From Nitrospiraceae bacterium (GTDB taxonomy: Bacteria > Nitrospirota > Thermodesulfovibrionia > UBA6902): a stretch of 64,000 nt of DNA. Under the pieces are notes generated by a model that did no database searches, was not told where the DNA came from, and was given only the letters and a program-made list of their open reading frames with translations. Within the stretch, counting starts at the first letter, position 1. Every line of letters begins with the position of its first letter. Position numbers and translations under genes: made by a program. The stretch covers positions 1-64,000 of the forward strand of contig QZJG01000010.1 in NCBI GenBank assembly GCA_003599275.1. The letters are read 5' to 3'. Positions 32,904 to 41,439 of the stretch are shown here, piece by piece.

Positions 32904-34925
32904 TTATTTCCTGAAAGGTATGGCAATGGTGAAGGTAGTGCCTCTGCCGACTTCGCTTTCAACCGTTACCGTGCCGTTCATTTTTTTGATGATGCTGTAA
33001 CTGACCGCAAGGCCGAGCCCGGTGCCTTTTTCCTTGGTGGTATAAAAGGGATCAAATATCCTCGGTATCTCCTCCTTGGGAATCCCGACGCCGGTGTCTT
33101 CAAATTGGATGACCATACTGTCCTCTTTGGCAAAGCTCCTGATAGTGAGCGTCCCGCCCTCGGGCATGGCGTCAACGGCGTTCAGTGCAAGATTTATAAA
33201 AACCTGCGACATCTGTTTGTCTTCACAGATACAGGTTGTATTGCACAATGCCGGTGAAAGGTCTTTTATAATGGAAATGCCCCTGGCCTTCTTGTCAAAG
33301 TGGATGATATTGACGGATGTTTCTATGATTTCATTTATCAGGCACTCCCTGCTTTCTCCGGTAGGCATTTTGGTGAATCCCGAAAGTTGTTTCAGAATAT
33401 CCGATATCCTGTTTATATGAAAATAAATGGTCTCAAGGTTTTCTTTCTTGAACTCGTCCTTTTCTATCTCTTTCAGTATCTGGACAAAGGAGAATATGGA
33501 TGTCAGCGGATTACCTATCTCATGAGCAATGCCCGCAGAAAGCCTCCCTAAGGACGAAAGTTTTTCCGAATGGACGATTTGTTCTTCCATCTTCTTCATC
33601 TCCGTCACATCCTGTATCAGCCTTATGTATCCGTACACCTCTCCGCCTTCTCTTTTTACGGGGGCGTTTGTTACCTGGAAATACCTTCCTTTCTGTCTGA
33701 AAAGGTCAGAGAGGACAGCGGTATTAATGTCTTTATTGGAGATGTCAAATGCAGATGAACAATCAGCGCATAAATCTTCGCATGTAAGCCCTGTAACATC
33801 GTGCCCTACCATCTCCTGTATTTTTTTGTTGGACCATAAAATTTTCCCATTCGTGTCTATAAGCAAAAGGCCCCCCCCCATGGCGCTGACAATGGTATCG
33901 AGTTTTTCTTTTTCGCTTGCGAGCTCGGATGTCCTCTTTATGACTTTTGTTTCAAGCTCGACTGCATATTTCTCCAGCTCTTCCTTCCTCTTTGCCGTTT
34001 CTTCCGCTTTTATCCTCTTCTTGTTGAATATTATCAGCCAAATGGAGATGATTGCCGTAGTTGTAAAAATAGAGAGTATAAGATATGAATATAGCGTCAT
34101 GCTCTTTTTGGTGGCATAAGTTACCTCCGAGTACGGGGCGGAGGCCGCGATTATCCATGATATGTTGTCTACATTTGCAGTAGAAAAGGCGATGATCTTG
34201 TCTTCTCCTGTCGGAGCGATGTATCTGCCGAAATCCTTTGCCGTGCCTTCTATTATTGTTTTTTCAAGGTTAAAGCTCTCGTGGCATTTAAAACACGTCT
34301 CGTCTGTTTGATAAAGGTTCCTTCCCACCATCCGGGACTGTGTCGGATGATAAAGGAGATTACCGCCCTTATCCATTATCCATGCATACCCCCTGCTTCC
34401 CGTCTTTATTCTGCTGACGAAATGATTGGCTATGTCGTTTATATTGACAGCCAGCAGCGCAGCGCCATCAAATCTGTCCTGTTTATATACGGGGGACACG
34501 GCATAAACCGTAGGGGGGCTCTCTATTGTTGTTACGGAGCCGGGGTTTGTCTTCCTTGCCTGTTCCAGTAAATTCGGGATCGACGGCTTCAATGCTTTCA
34601 TGTCTCCCTTGAAAAAAACAACATCGCCACGTGCGTCTATAATACCTATGTCGGTCCTTATAATTACCTTCCTTTGCAATTCATCGTATATCATCTCGGG
34701 CATTTCAAGCCTGGACAGCATACTGGCTATGTGGAGAACGTCCTGTTTTATGAAAGAAAGGTATGCTGAAATATTGTCGGCTATGGTTTGGGAAAGCAGA
34801 AGCTGCTGCTTGCTGAACTGCTCTGCTATCTCCATCTGCAGAGACTCCTGGAAAAACACGCTGAGGGTTATAAGGGCGGAGATCACAACAATAAGGGTGC
34901 CTATTATTAATATATAGCCCTTCAT
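32904..34925 (-). CDS. Sensor histidine kinase with periplasmic CXXCH heme site
   Basis: This 673-residue kinase has TM1 (about 4-25) and a periplasmic Cache-like domain (about 30-285, with YAWIMDKGGNLLYHP). Inside the domain C211-F-K-C214-H215 is a c-type heme-binding motif (TDETCFKCHESFN). TM2 (about 287-310) and a coiled coil follow. A PAS domain carries a Cys cluster (CEDLCADCSSAF). The HisKA H-box is SLGRLSAGIAHEIGNPLTSI, and the ATPase has N, G1 and G2 boxes (NLALNAVDAM, FEDTGVGIP, KGTGLGL). It lies upstream of the sigma-54 regulator and next to multiheme cytochromes. Sensing of redox state or a heme ligand is inferred. Confidence 0.9.
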   Translation of the reverse strand: MKGYILIIGTLIVVISALITLSVFFQESLQMEIAEQFSKQQLLLSQTIADNISAYLSFIKQDVLHIASMLSRLEMPEMIYDELQRKVIIRTDIGIIDARGDVVFFKGDMKALKPSIPNLLEQARKTNPGSVTTIESPPTVYAVSPVYKQDRFDGAALLAVNINDIANHFVSRIKTGSRGYAWIMDKGGNLLYHPTQSRMVGRNLYQTDETCFKCHESFNLEKTIIEGTAKDFGRYIAPTGEDKIIAFSTANVDNISWIIAASAPYSEVTYATKKSMTLYSYLILSIFTTTAIISIWLIIFNKKRIKAEETAKRKEELEKYAVELETKVIKRTSELASEKEKLDTIVSAMGGGLLLIDTNGKILWSNKKIQEMVGHDVTGLTCEDLCADCSSAFDISNKDINTAVLSDLFRQKGRYFQVTNAPVKREGGEVYGYIRLIQDVTEMKKMEEQIVHSEKLSSLGRLSAGIAHEIGNPLTSIFSFVQILKEIEKDEFKKENLETIYFHINRISDILKQLSGFTKMPTGESRECLINEIIETSVNIIHFDKKARGISIIKDLSPALCNTTCICEDKQMSQVFINLALNAVDAMPEGGTLTIRSFAKEDSMVIQFEDTGVGIPKEEIPRIFDPFYTTKEKGTGLGLAVSYSIIKKMNGTVTVESEVGRGTTFTIAIPFRK

Positions 34926-35045
34926 TTGTGCAGGTATTTTACCAGATTAAATGGAAACTTGATATCAATTTCAGGGCCAATTAAAGAAACGGCGGAATAT
35001 GCCGAAATAATATCAGACACGCTTGATGACAAAACAAAAAGCAGT

Positions 35046-35082
35046 TTGCAGAGCTTAATGAGACAGATAAATCTGATATAAT
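35046..35082 (+). promoter_or_regulatory. -10 element directly before the glucan phosphorylase start
   Basis: A perfect TATAAT at 35077-35082 lies 7 bp before the GTG start at 35090. A -35 match is poor (TTAATG 35055-35060, 16-bp spacing). If used, the transcript would be leaderless or nearly so. Confidence 0.35.
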
Positions 35083-35089
35083 ACTTCTT

Positions 35090-36805
35090 GTGTCAATATT
35101 AGAAAAACATATCACTGAACCAAAGATCGCTTACTTCTCGATGGAAATCGGCCTGCGGGACGATATCCCTACTTACTCCGGGGGCCTGGGGGTACTGGCC
35201 GGTGATACGGTCAAGTCTGCGGCTGACCTTATCCTGCCTTTCGTGCCGGTCACTCTTATCAGCCGTAAAGGGTACTTTCGCCAGGAGATCGACGGCGCAG
35301 GGCATCAGGTCGAACGCCCGGCGGAATGGGAGCCTTCAAAACTGCTTCAAAAGACGACAGAGAAAGTCTACGTCATTATGGAAGGCAGGAAGGTCTTTAT
35401 CCAGTCATGGGTTTATTTTGTCGTGAGCCCGAGGGAGGGAAGCAGCATACCGGTGATTTACCTTGACACCGATTTACCCGAAAATAGTCCCGAAGACAGG
35501 ACCCTGACGGACCATCTCTACGGAGGGGAGGACACCTACAGATTAAAGCAGGAGGCGATCCTCGGCATCGGGGGCGTAAGGATGCTCAGGAAACTCGGCT
35601 TCAAGATAAAGAAGTATCACATGAATGAAGGTCACGCCGCGTTTTTGACCCTTGAGCTGCTCCATAAATTTAAAAAAGACATAGAATCCGTCTGGGATGA
35701 ATCCCAGATATGGGACACCGAAGCGGTTAAAGACCTGTGTGTATTTACGACCCACACACCGGTCGAGGCGGGGCACGACAAATTTTCATATGACCTTTAT
35801 AACAGGGTCCTCGGCGATTATTTCCCTGAAAAAATCCTGAAAAAGTTGGCAGGGGAAGGCAGCATCAACATGACTATGCTTGGGTTCAACCTGAGCAAGT
35901 ACGTAAACGGTGTGGCAAAGAAACACGGAGAGGTTTCCAAGTCCATGTTCCCCGGCTATCAGATAAATGCGATTACGAACGGCGTGCATTCTTATACATG
36001 GACCTGTGACAGTATGAAAAAAATATTCGACAAATATCTTGTCGGCTGGGCCAACGAGCCGGAAATATTTGTGAGGGTCGGCGCGATACCCGATGAAGAA
36101 CTGTGGGAAGCCCACATGGAGGCAAAGAAAAAACTGATTTATTATGTCAACTCCGTCTCGGAAGCCGGGATGGATTCCGACACCCTGACAATAGGCTTTG
36201 CGAGAAGGGCGACCGCTTATAAAAGGGCCGACCTCTTATTTACGGATTTAAAGCGGCTTGAGAAGATAGGCACGGGCAAGATACAGATCGTATATGCGGG
36301 CAAGGCACATCCGAGAGATACGGTCGGCAAGCAGTTGATCGAAAAGATATTTTCCTACGCCCGGCAGTTGCAAGGTAAAATCAAGATTGTCTTTGTACAA
36401 AATTACAATATGGAAGTTGCTTTAAAACTCGTCTCCGGCGTGGATATCTGGCTGAATACCCCGCTAAGACCTCTTGAGGCCTCGGGCACAAGCGGGATGA
36501 AGGCGGCGCACAACGGAGTAATGAATTTCAGCGTGCTTGACGGGTGGTGGATCGAAGGGCATATAGAAGGCTTTACAGGATGGTCGATAGGCCCCGCGCC
36601 TACGGAGATAAGGCCGGACAACAATATGAACAGGATAGACGCTGAAGACCTTTATTATAAACTTGAGAAGATTATAATCCCGCTTTATTACAACGACCGG
36701 AAGACCTGGATCAGGATGATGCAAAACGCCATCGGCAAGAACGCCTACTATTTCAACAGCCACAGGATGATGCGCAGGTACGTCACAGAGGCGTATATAA
36801 GGTAA
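35090..36805 (+). CDS. glgP: Alpha-glucan (glycogen) phosphorylase, short form
   Basis: This enzyme phosphorolyses alpha-1,4-glucan to glucose 1-phosphate using pyridoxal phosphate. The 571-residue product is the short bacterial/archaeal type. It begins with KIAYFSMEIGLRDDIPTYSG and GLGVLAGDTVKSAADL, continues with YHMNEGHAAF, and has the PLP region ASGTSGMKAAHNGVMNFSVL near residue 465-480. The GTG at 35090 gives the family N-terminus, but no Shine-Dalgarno is visible and a TATAAT ends 7 bp upstream. It works in storage-glycogen use; no other glg gene is in the window. Confidence 0.92.
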   Translation: MSILEKHITEPKIAYFSMEIGLRDDIPTYSGGLGVLAGDTVKSAADLILPFVPVTLISRKGYFRQEIDGAGHQVERPAEWEPSKLLQKTTEKVYVIMEGRKVFIQSWVYFVVSPREGSSIPVIYLDTDLPENSPEDRTLTDHLYGGEDTYRLKQEAILGIGGVRMLRKLGFKIKKYHMNEGHAAFLTLELLHKFKKDIESVWDESQIWDTEAVKDLCVFTTHTPVEAGHDKFSYDLYNRVLGDYFPEKILKKLAGEGSINMTMLGFNLSKYVNGVAKKHGEVSKSMFPGYQINAITNGVHSYTWTCDSMKKIFDKYLVGWANEPEIFVRVGAIPDEELWEAHMEAKKKLIYYVNSVSEAGMDSDTLTIGFARRATAYKRADLLFTDLKRLEKIGTGKIQIVYAGKAHPRDTVGKQLIEKIFSYARQLQGKIKIVFVQNYNMEVALKLVSGVDIWLNTPLRPLEASGTSGMKAAHNGVMNFSVLDGWWIEGHIEGFTGWSIGPAPTEIRPDNNMNRIDAEDLYYKLEKIIIPLYYNDRKTWIRMMQNAIGKNAYYFNSHRMMRRYVTEAYIR

Positions 36806-36808
36806 CGG

Positions 36809-37327
36809 CTATTCTTCCGGGGACTTTATTTTTTTACGGAATGACAGGACCGCTTCTCTGAGCCTTTCCCTCGAAGGCTCCCTTTCCTCGATGATCGAGA
36901 TCATGTTTAACAGCTCCGAATCGACGTTTTTCATTACATCTTCCCGGTAGTTATGCAGCTTTTCAAACTCATCGAGTATCTTGTTGACCTCTACAATGAA
37001 CGATCTGATATAGAGGTCGTCATTCCTTCTTACATTAAGTTTCCTCCGGTACTCGCCCGCCACTATAAGTCTTATCTCTGTCTTCAGTCTCTGGAAAGGC
37101 CCTATCAGGCGGTGTGAAAACAGCAGGGTCAACACGATCACGATGAGAAGGTATCCGGCCATAACGACCGCGAACAACAGGGCGCCGTGGCCTATCTTCT
37201 CGCTGAGCTCCCGTGCAAAATAAGTAAAGAATGCCGTGACGAGAAGGGACCAGAGGATTATGAGAGCTATCGAGAGGCGTAGCTCTCTGGAGACAAAATA
37301 TTTCTGCCGTATATGTTTTTCTGACAT
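36809..37327 (-). CDS. Two-helix membrane protein with HAMP-like region
   Basis: The 172-residue protein has two transmembrane helices (about 17-36 and 46-69) around a short periplasmic loop. A HAMP-like linker (RLIGPFQRLKTEIRLIVAGE, with the usual P and E positions) and a coiled coil follow. No kinase, cyclase or methyl-accepting domain follows. It may be a truncated or stand-alone signalling adaptor. It converges on the glucan phosphorylase gene with a 3-bp gap. Confidence 0.7.
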   Translation of the reverse strand: MSEKHIRQKYFVSRELRLSIALIILWSLLVTAFFTYFARELSEKIGHGALLFAVVMAGYLLIVIVLTLLFSHRLIGPFQRLKTEIRLIVAGEYRRKLNVRRNDDLYIRSFIVEVNKILDEFEKLHNYREDVMKNVDSELLNMISIIEEREPSRERLREAVLSFRKKIKSPEE

Positions 37328-37359
37328 CGGTTATATTGTATCATTAAATCCGTATTCAG

Positions 37360-37392
37360 TCATTCCCGATTAAAAACATGCGGGAATGACAT
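37360..37392. repeat. TCATTCCCG palindrome
   Basis: TCATTCCCG ATTAAAAACATG CGGGAATGA is a 9-bp perfect stem and a member of the intergenic palindrome family found at 1194, 2550 and 20505. Confidence 0.65.
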
Positions 37393-37414
37393 TCTGAAGC
37401 GTGCCTTCCATCAT

Positions 37415-37617
37415 TAACAGGCTGCTGAAAAAGTCGGTTTTCAGTGTCATTGCGAGGAACGTTAGTGACGAAGCAATCTCAAACATATTGATTAATGCAG
37501 AAGCGGATTGCTTCACGGAGTTTACCCGGAGCGTAAAGACGAGATTCTTCGCTTCGCTCAAAATGAGCCGCGAAGGGTCCGCAATGATAGCCAAAATACT
37601 TTTTCAGCAGCCTGTTA
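37415..37617. mobile_element. MITE-like element with 20-bp perfect terminal inverted repeats
   Basis: TAACAGGCTGCTGAAAAAGT (37415-37434) and its exact reverse complement (37598-37617) bound a 203-bp segment without a plausible gene. The interior holds a GCAATCTC/GCGGATTGC-type repeat like that at 12058. No target-site duplication is evident. With 37328-37414 and 37618-37746 this accounts for the whole 419-bp gap, in which no gene is seen. Confidence 0.7.
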
Positions 37618-37746
37618 GACGATTAATAATACGATTAAATACATGTTAATTTTATTTCAGAGTTTATGTTAAAATTTAAAGCTTTTTGAGGAAGGTTTTT
37701 CATTTAAGAGGTAAATCGGGACTTAAGAAAAGAGAAAGGAAGGCAT

Positions 37747-38811
37747 ATGTCCAGAACATACAACATTGCTGTAATACCCGGAGACGGGACAGGACCGGAA
37801 GTTATAGCGGAAGGGGTCAAGGTCCTCAACGCGATTTCCGGGAAGGCCGGTTTTAAGCTCAATCTGAATTATTTTGATTTCGGCGGTGAGAGATATTTAA
37901 AGACCGGTGAGACGCTGCCGGACGGCGCAATTGATGAACTCGGGAAATATGACGCCATGTATCTCGGCGCTATCGGACACCCGGACGTTAAGCCGGGAAT
38001 ACTCGAAAAAGGAATTTTGCTCAGACTGAGATTCGAGCTCGATCAATACATAAATCTGCGGCCGGTCAAGCTATATCCCGGTGTGGAGTGTCCTCTCAGG
38101 GACAAAGGTCCGGAGCATATCGATTTCGTCGTGGTCAGAGAGAATACCGAGGGCCTGTACGCCGGCGCAGGAGGCGTGCTGAAAAAGGGGACGCCCGATG
38201 AAGTGGCGGTGCAGGAATCGATCAATACAAGAAAAGGCGTTGAGCGCTGCATACGCTTTGCCTTTGAATATTGCAGGAAGCGGGGAAAGATGAACAAGCT
38301 CACCCTTTGCGGAAAGACGAATGTCCTCACCTTTGCATTTGATCTCTGGGAAAGGACGTTCTATGAAGTGGCAAAGGAGTACCCGGACATAAAACCCGAT
38401 TACGCGCACGTGGACGCTATAACCATGTGGTTTGTGAAGAACCCCGAATGGTTCGACGTCATCGTGACCGACAATATGTTCGGCGATATTATCACTGACC
38501 TCGGCGCCATGATCCAGGGCGGGATGGGCATTGCTGCCGGAGGGAACATAAATCCTCATGGCGTCTCCATGTTCGAGCCGATAGGAGGCTCCGCGCCAAA
38601 GTACAAGGGCAAAAATATGATAAACCCGCTCGCCGCAATCTGTGCAGGAGGGTTAATGCTTGAACATCTTGGCGAAATAAAATCAGGCAGGGAAATAGAG
38701 GATGCCGTAAAGCTGGTCACGGCGAAGCACATAAAGAGCCTCGCAGCAGGACAGATGGGGCTTACCACTTCGGAAGTCGGAGACCTTGTTGCAAAGTATG
38801 TAACGGAGTAG
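37747..38811 (+). CDS. leuB: Isopropylmalate dehydrogenase-family enzyme (LeuB-type)
   Basis: This NAD-dependent beta-decarboxylating dehydrogenase has 354 residues. [14 protein letters not shown] is the N-terminal signature. [71 protein letters not shown] (metal-binding Asp residues) and [16 protein letters not shown] complete the family set. It probably oxidises 3-isopropylmalate in leucine synthesis. The [15 protein letters not shown] substrate loop also occurs in relatives acting on malate or tartrate, so specificity is not certain. A clear AAGGAAGGC precedes the ATG. No leuA/C/D is nearby. Confidence 0.85.
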   Translation: MSRTYNIAVIPGDGTGPEVIAEGVKVLNAISGKAGFKLNLNYFDFGGERYLKTGETLPDGAIDELGKYDAMYLGAIGHPDVKPGILEKGILLRLRFELDQYINLRPVKLYPGVECPLRDKGPEHIDFVVVRENTEGLYAGAGGVLKKGTPDEVAVQESINTRKGVERCIRFAFEYCRKRGKMNKLTLCGKTNVLTFAFDLWERTFYEVAKEYPDIKPDYAHVDAITMWFVKNPEWFDVIVTDNMFGDIITDLGAMIQGGMGIAAGGNINPHGVSMFEPIGGSAPKYKGKNMINPLAAICAGGLMLEHLGEIKSGREIEDAVKLVTAKHIKSLAAGQMGLTTSEVGDLVAKYVTE

Positions 38812-38824
38812 CGCCTGCCCGGGC

Positions 38825-39565
38825 TTACGGGACATCAACGCAAGAATGAATCGACCGGGTCAATATTGAGATAATACCGGGCACTGCGGTTTCAACAGGT
38901 AAAATCCTTTCTCCGAAATTATATTCTTCAAAGCCGCATTCCTTTAATTTTTTTATTTCGTAAGGAATAAATCCGCCTTCAGGCCCGACTGCCAGGGTAA
39001 AGTGTTTTCCCGAAATATCAACAAGCGTATTAGCGGCTTTCGGATGAGCGATGACAGGGATTGTGTTTTTTATTATGTCCGGCAATTCGTCTTCAACAAA
39101 AGGTTTAAACAGAGGTTTCATGAAAAGCTCAGGCAGGACAGTGTCACAGGACTGTTCCAGACTGTTCAGGAAGATATCTTTAATCTTTTCCTTGTCAAGG
39201 ACAGGAGTTTGCCAGTAGCTTTTGTCTACCCGGAATGAATTTATTAAAAATATTTTTTTTACGCCTAAAACAGTTATATGCTTTAAAGTCCTTTTTAAAA
39301 TCTTCGGCCTCGGCAGAGCCAATAATAAAGTAAGGGAGGCCGGCAAAGGAGGGTCTTTATCCAGGGTCACTGAAATGTCAGTGTATTGTCCGGTTATCTC
39401 TATGACTTTCCCGGTCCCCAGCTTACCGTTTATCAGCCCTACTTGCAGGAGATCATTCTTTTTTGATTTTAATATTTCCGAAATATGATCAAACCTGTAA
39501 CCGGACAATCTGATCGTATCTTTATTCTGATAATAATCTGTTTCGTCAAAAAGAATGATATTGAT
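38825..39565 (-). CDS. Second RsmE-family 16S rRNA methyltransferase, apparent ATC start
   Basis: This is a SPOUT methyltransferase paralogous to the RsmE at 18435. The C-terminal knot has LAVGPEGGFIPYEIKKL and FGERILPVETAVPGIISIL. The first conventional start (TTG at 39508) would remove the first PUA strand. The same frame upstream reads NIILFDETDYYQNKDTIRL, an excellent match to family N-termini that normally read MN(L/I)ILL. At the Met position stands ATC (39565-39563), with AAGAGG (39580-39575) 9 nt before it. The frame then runs back to a stop with no ATG/GTG/TTG. The ORF from ATC has 246 residues, the normal size. It is either a rare start codon or a point error. Confidence 0.8.
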   Translation of the reverse strand: MNIILFDETDYYQNKDTIRLSGYRFDHISEILKSKKNDLLQVGLINGKLGTGKVIEITGQYTDISVTLDKDPPLPASLTLLLALPRPKILKRTLKHITVLGVKKIFLINSFRVDKSYWQTPVLDKEKIKDIFLNSLEQSCDTVLPELFMKPLFKPFVEDELPDIIKNTIPVIAHPKAANTLVDISGKHFTLAVGPEGGFIPYEIKKLKECGFEEYNFGERILPVETAVPGIISILTRSIHSCVDVP

Positions 39566-39604
39566 TTTCGGGGTCCTCTTACTCTCAGCCCTGTGTCATG
39601 AACT

Positions 39605-40234
39605 CTAATACCCGCCGCCCATCCCCGGCATGGCAGGCATGGACATTTTTTTGTAACCTGCGGGGACCTCGAAGAGTTTGGGGTCCTGTTTTTCAATTTT
39701 GAGATTCTTGAGTTCTGTCTTCATGCGCATCTTTGTTCCTTCCGCTTTTGCTGACGTGTCCATCTTTACCATTATGCCGTCTTTTGTGTTCCACATGAAT
39801 CCTTCAAATCTGGTCCGCTTCGGATCTGTCATGGTGACCTTGCTCTTGGTCGTATTTATGCCGTTTACAACCTCCTGGCCGATAACGGACTGTTCAATTT
39901 TATAATCCCTGAGGTCCACGGTTTCCTCTTTTGCCTTTCCCTCCTGCATCATCATCTCCATATACATCTTCTGGTCCGGCATCAATATCCAAATCACTTT
40001 CTTGTCCATGCGGCTGATCATGACCTGTTTCATTCCTTCCATAACCTGCTCTCTTCTTTCCTTCTGTGGCGAGCGGAAGATTTTGGACTTCATGGTCGAG
40101 CCCTCTGTTTCCATATACTCGTCAGCGGAATATTCCACCTTTGGCTCCTGATAAGTCTTCTCGACTGCCCAGGCAGTCATGCCGAAAAGTATGGTGATAA
40201 TTAATGTGAACAAAATTTCTTTGCGTCTCTTCAT
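39605..40234 (-). CDS. Exported DUF4412-like protein
   Basis: The 209-residue protein has a signal peptide (about 1-23, ending TAWA). Its predicted mature part is beta-rich: VEYSADEYMETEG, KVIWILMPDQKMYMEM, INTTKSKVTM and FEGFMWNTKDGIMVKMD. It ends with a Met/Gly-rich tail (MSMPAMPGMGGGY). The pattern fits DUF4412/LolA-like periplasmic or outer-membrane-associated proteins of unknown role. GAGGAGG precedes the ATG and a good sigma70 promoter is 30 bp upstream. Confidence 0.7.
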   Translation of the reverse strand: MKRRKEILFTLIITILFGMTAWAVEKTYQEPKVEYSADEYMETEGSTMKSKIFRSPQKERREQVMEGMKQVMISRMDKKVIWILMPDQKMYMEMMMQEGKAKEETVDLRDYKIEQSVIGQEVVNGINTTKSKVTMTDPKRTRFEGFMWNTKDGIMVKMDTSAKAEGTKMRMKTELKNLKIEKQDPKLFEVPAGYKKMSMPAMPGMGGGY

Positions 40235-40264
40235 GGTTTTTCCTCCTCATTAAATTTTGCTATG

Positions 40265-40293
40265 AGGATACCACTATGAAAAATGCCTGTCAA
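40265..40293 (-). promoter_or_regulatory. Sigma70 promoter of the DUF4412-like gene
   Basis: On the minus strand, TTGACA (40293-40288), a 17-bp spacer and TATCCT (40270-40265) lie 31 bp before the start codon. Confidence 0.7.
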
Positions 40294-40375
40294 TGAAAAA
40301 GACGACATGGAATTTTATCTCCGGAATGTGATAAATTAATGGCGTTTAATCACCGGATGAAAGGACCCCTGAAAG

Positions 40376-41395
40376 ATGCTTAAGAAAAAAGACAAGTACG
40401 TGATCGCCGTTGTCGGAGCGACAGGCGCGGTTGGAAACGAAATGGTCTCGGTTTTAGAGGAGAGAAATTTCCCAATGGAAAAACTGAGGCTCTTTGCTTC
40501 AGAGCGCTCGGAGGGCAAGACCCTCAATTTCCACGATAAGACAGTGACCGTCGAGATACTTACTGAAAAGGTTTTTGATGGAATAGACATCGCCCTGTTT
40601 TCAGCGGGCGCGGAGAGGAGCCTTCATTATGCCCCTTTCGCCGCGAGGGCAGGATGCATAGTCGTCGACAATTCGAGCGCATGGAGGATGGACCCCGGTG
40701 TTCCGCTGGTGGTGCCGGAGGTAAACCCGCATGACCTGAAATGGCACAAAGGGATAATCGCAAACCCTAACTGTTCGACAATACAGATGGTCGTTGTCCT
40801 GAAGCCGATCCACGACGCCGCGAAGATAAAGAGGGTTGTCGTGACGACTTTCCAGGCGGTTTCGGGCACCGGAAAGAAGGCGATGGACGAGCTGCTTCAC
40901 CAGACCGCCGACTTCCTGAATTTTAAAGAGCTTAAGGCTGTTGTCTATCCGCACCAGATAGCCTTCAACTGCCTGCCGCACATAGACAAGTTTATGGACG
41001 ACGGCTATACGAAGGAAGAGATCAAAATGGTCAACGAGACCCAAAAGATAATGGGCGATCCATCCATCAGGGTCTCCCCAACCACCGTAAGGGTCCCCGT
41101 GTTCAGGGGACATTCCGAGGCGTTGAACATCGAGACTGAAAAAAAGCTCACCGCTAATGAAGTAAGGTCTCTGCTTTCGACAGCCCCGGGCATAATCGTG
41201 TATGATGCGCCTGAGAAAAATGTTTATCCCCTTCCCACCATTTGCGCAGGAAGAGACGAGGTCTATGCTGGAAGGATAAGGGAAGACAACACCGTGGAAA
41301 ACGGCATCAACATGTGGATCTCCGCCGATAACCTGAGAAAAGGCGCAGCGACCAATGCCGTGCAGATCGCGGAAGTTTTGATCAAGATGGCGTGA
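40376..41395 (+). CDS. asd: Aspartate-semialdehyde dehydrogenase
   Basis: Asd reduces aspartyl phosphate to aspartate semialdehyde, the branch point for lysine, threonine, methionine and diaminopimelate. The 339-residue protein has the NADP-binding VVGATGAVGNEMVSVLEERN and SAGAERSLHYAPFAA. The catalytic Cys is in IIANPNCSTIQMVVVLKPIH, and QAVSGTGKKAMDEL and VRVPVFRGHSEALNIET follow. Length is standard. It is transcribed toward the deaminase gene 44 bp downstream. Confidence 0.96.
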   Translation: MLKKKDKYVIAVVGATGAVGNEMVSVLEERNFPMEKLRLFASERSEGKTLNFHDKTVTVEILTEKVFDGIDIALFSAGAERSLHYAPFAARAGCIVVDNSSAWRMDPGVPLVVPEVNPHDLKWHKGIIANPNCSTIQMVVVLKPIHDAAKIKRVVVTTFQAVSGTGKKAMDELLHQTADFLNFKELKAVVYPHQIAFNCLPHIDKFMDDGYTKEEIKMVNETQKIMGDPSIRVSPTTVRVPVFRGHSEALNIETEKKLTANEVRSLLSTAPGIIVYDAPEKNVYPLPTICAGRDEVYAGRIREDNTVENGINMWISADNLRKGAATNAVQIAEVLIKMA

Positions 41396-41439
41396 ATTAA
41401 GAGTTAGGAGTTTAAAGAGCGTCATTTAAAAGAAAACCA

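Noticed and set aside
32109-33257. A 382-codon open frame on the plus strand
   Set aside because: It lies antisense across the response regulator and histidine kinase, both with complete family motifs on the minus strand. Its translation has no recognisable motif.
34950-35082. Short frame ending ETAEYAEIISDTLDDKTK...INLI before glgP
   Set aside because: It has no credible start or ribosome site, overlaps the TATAAT of glgP, and matches no family I recognise. It may be a gene remnant, but this cannot be supported.
39469-39696. 75-codon frame on the minus strand upstream of the second rsmE
   Set aside because: It is a different frame from the conserved RsmE N-terminus and has no ribosome site or motif.
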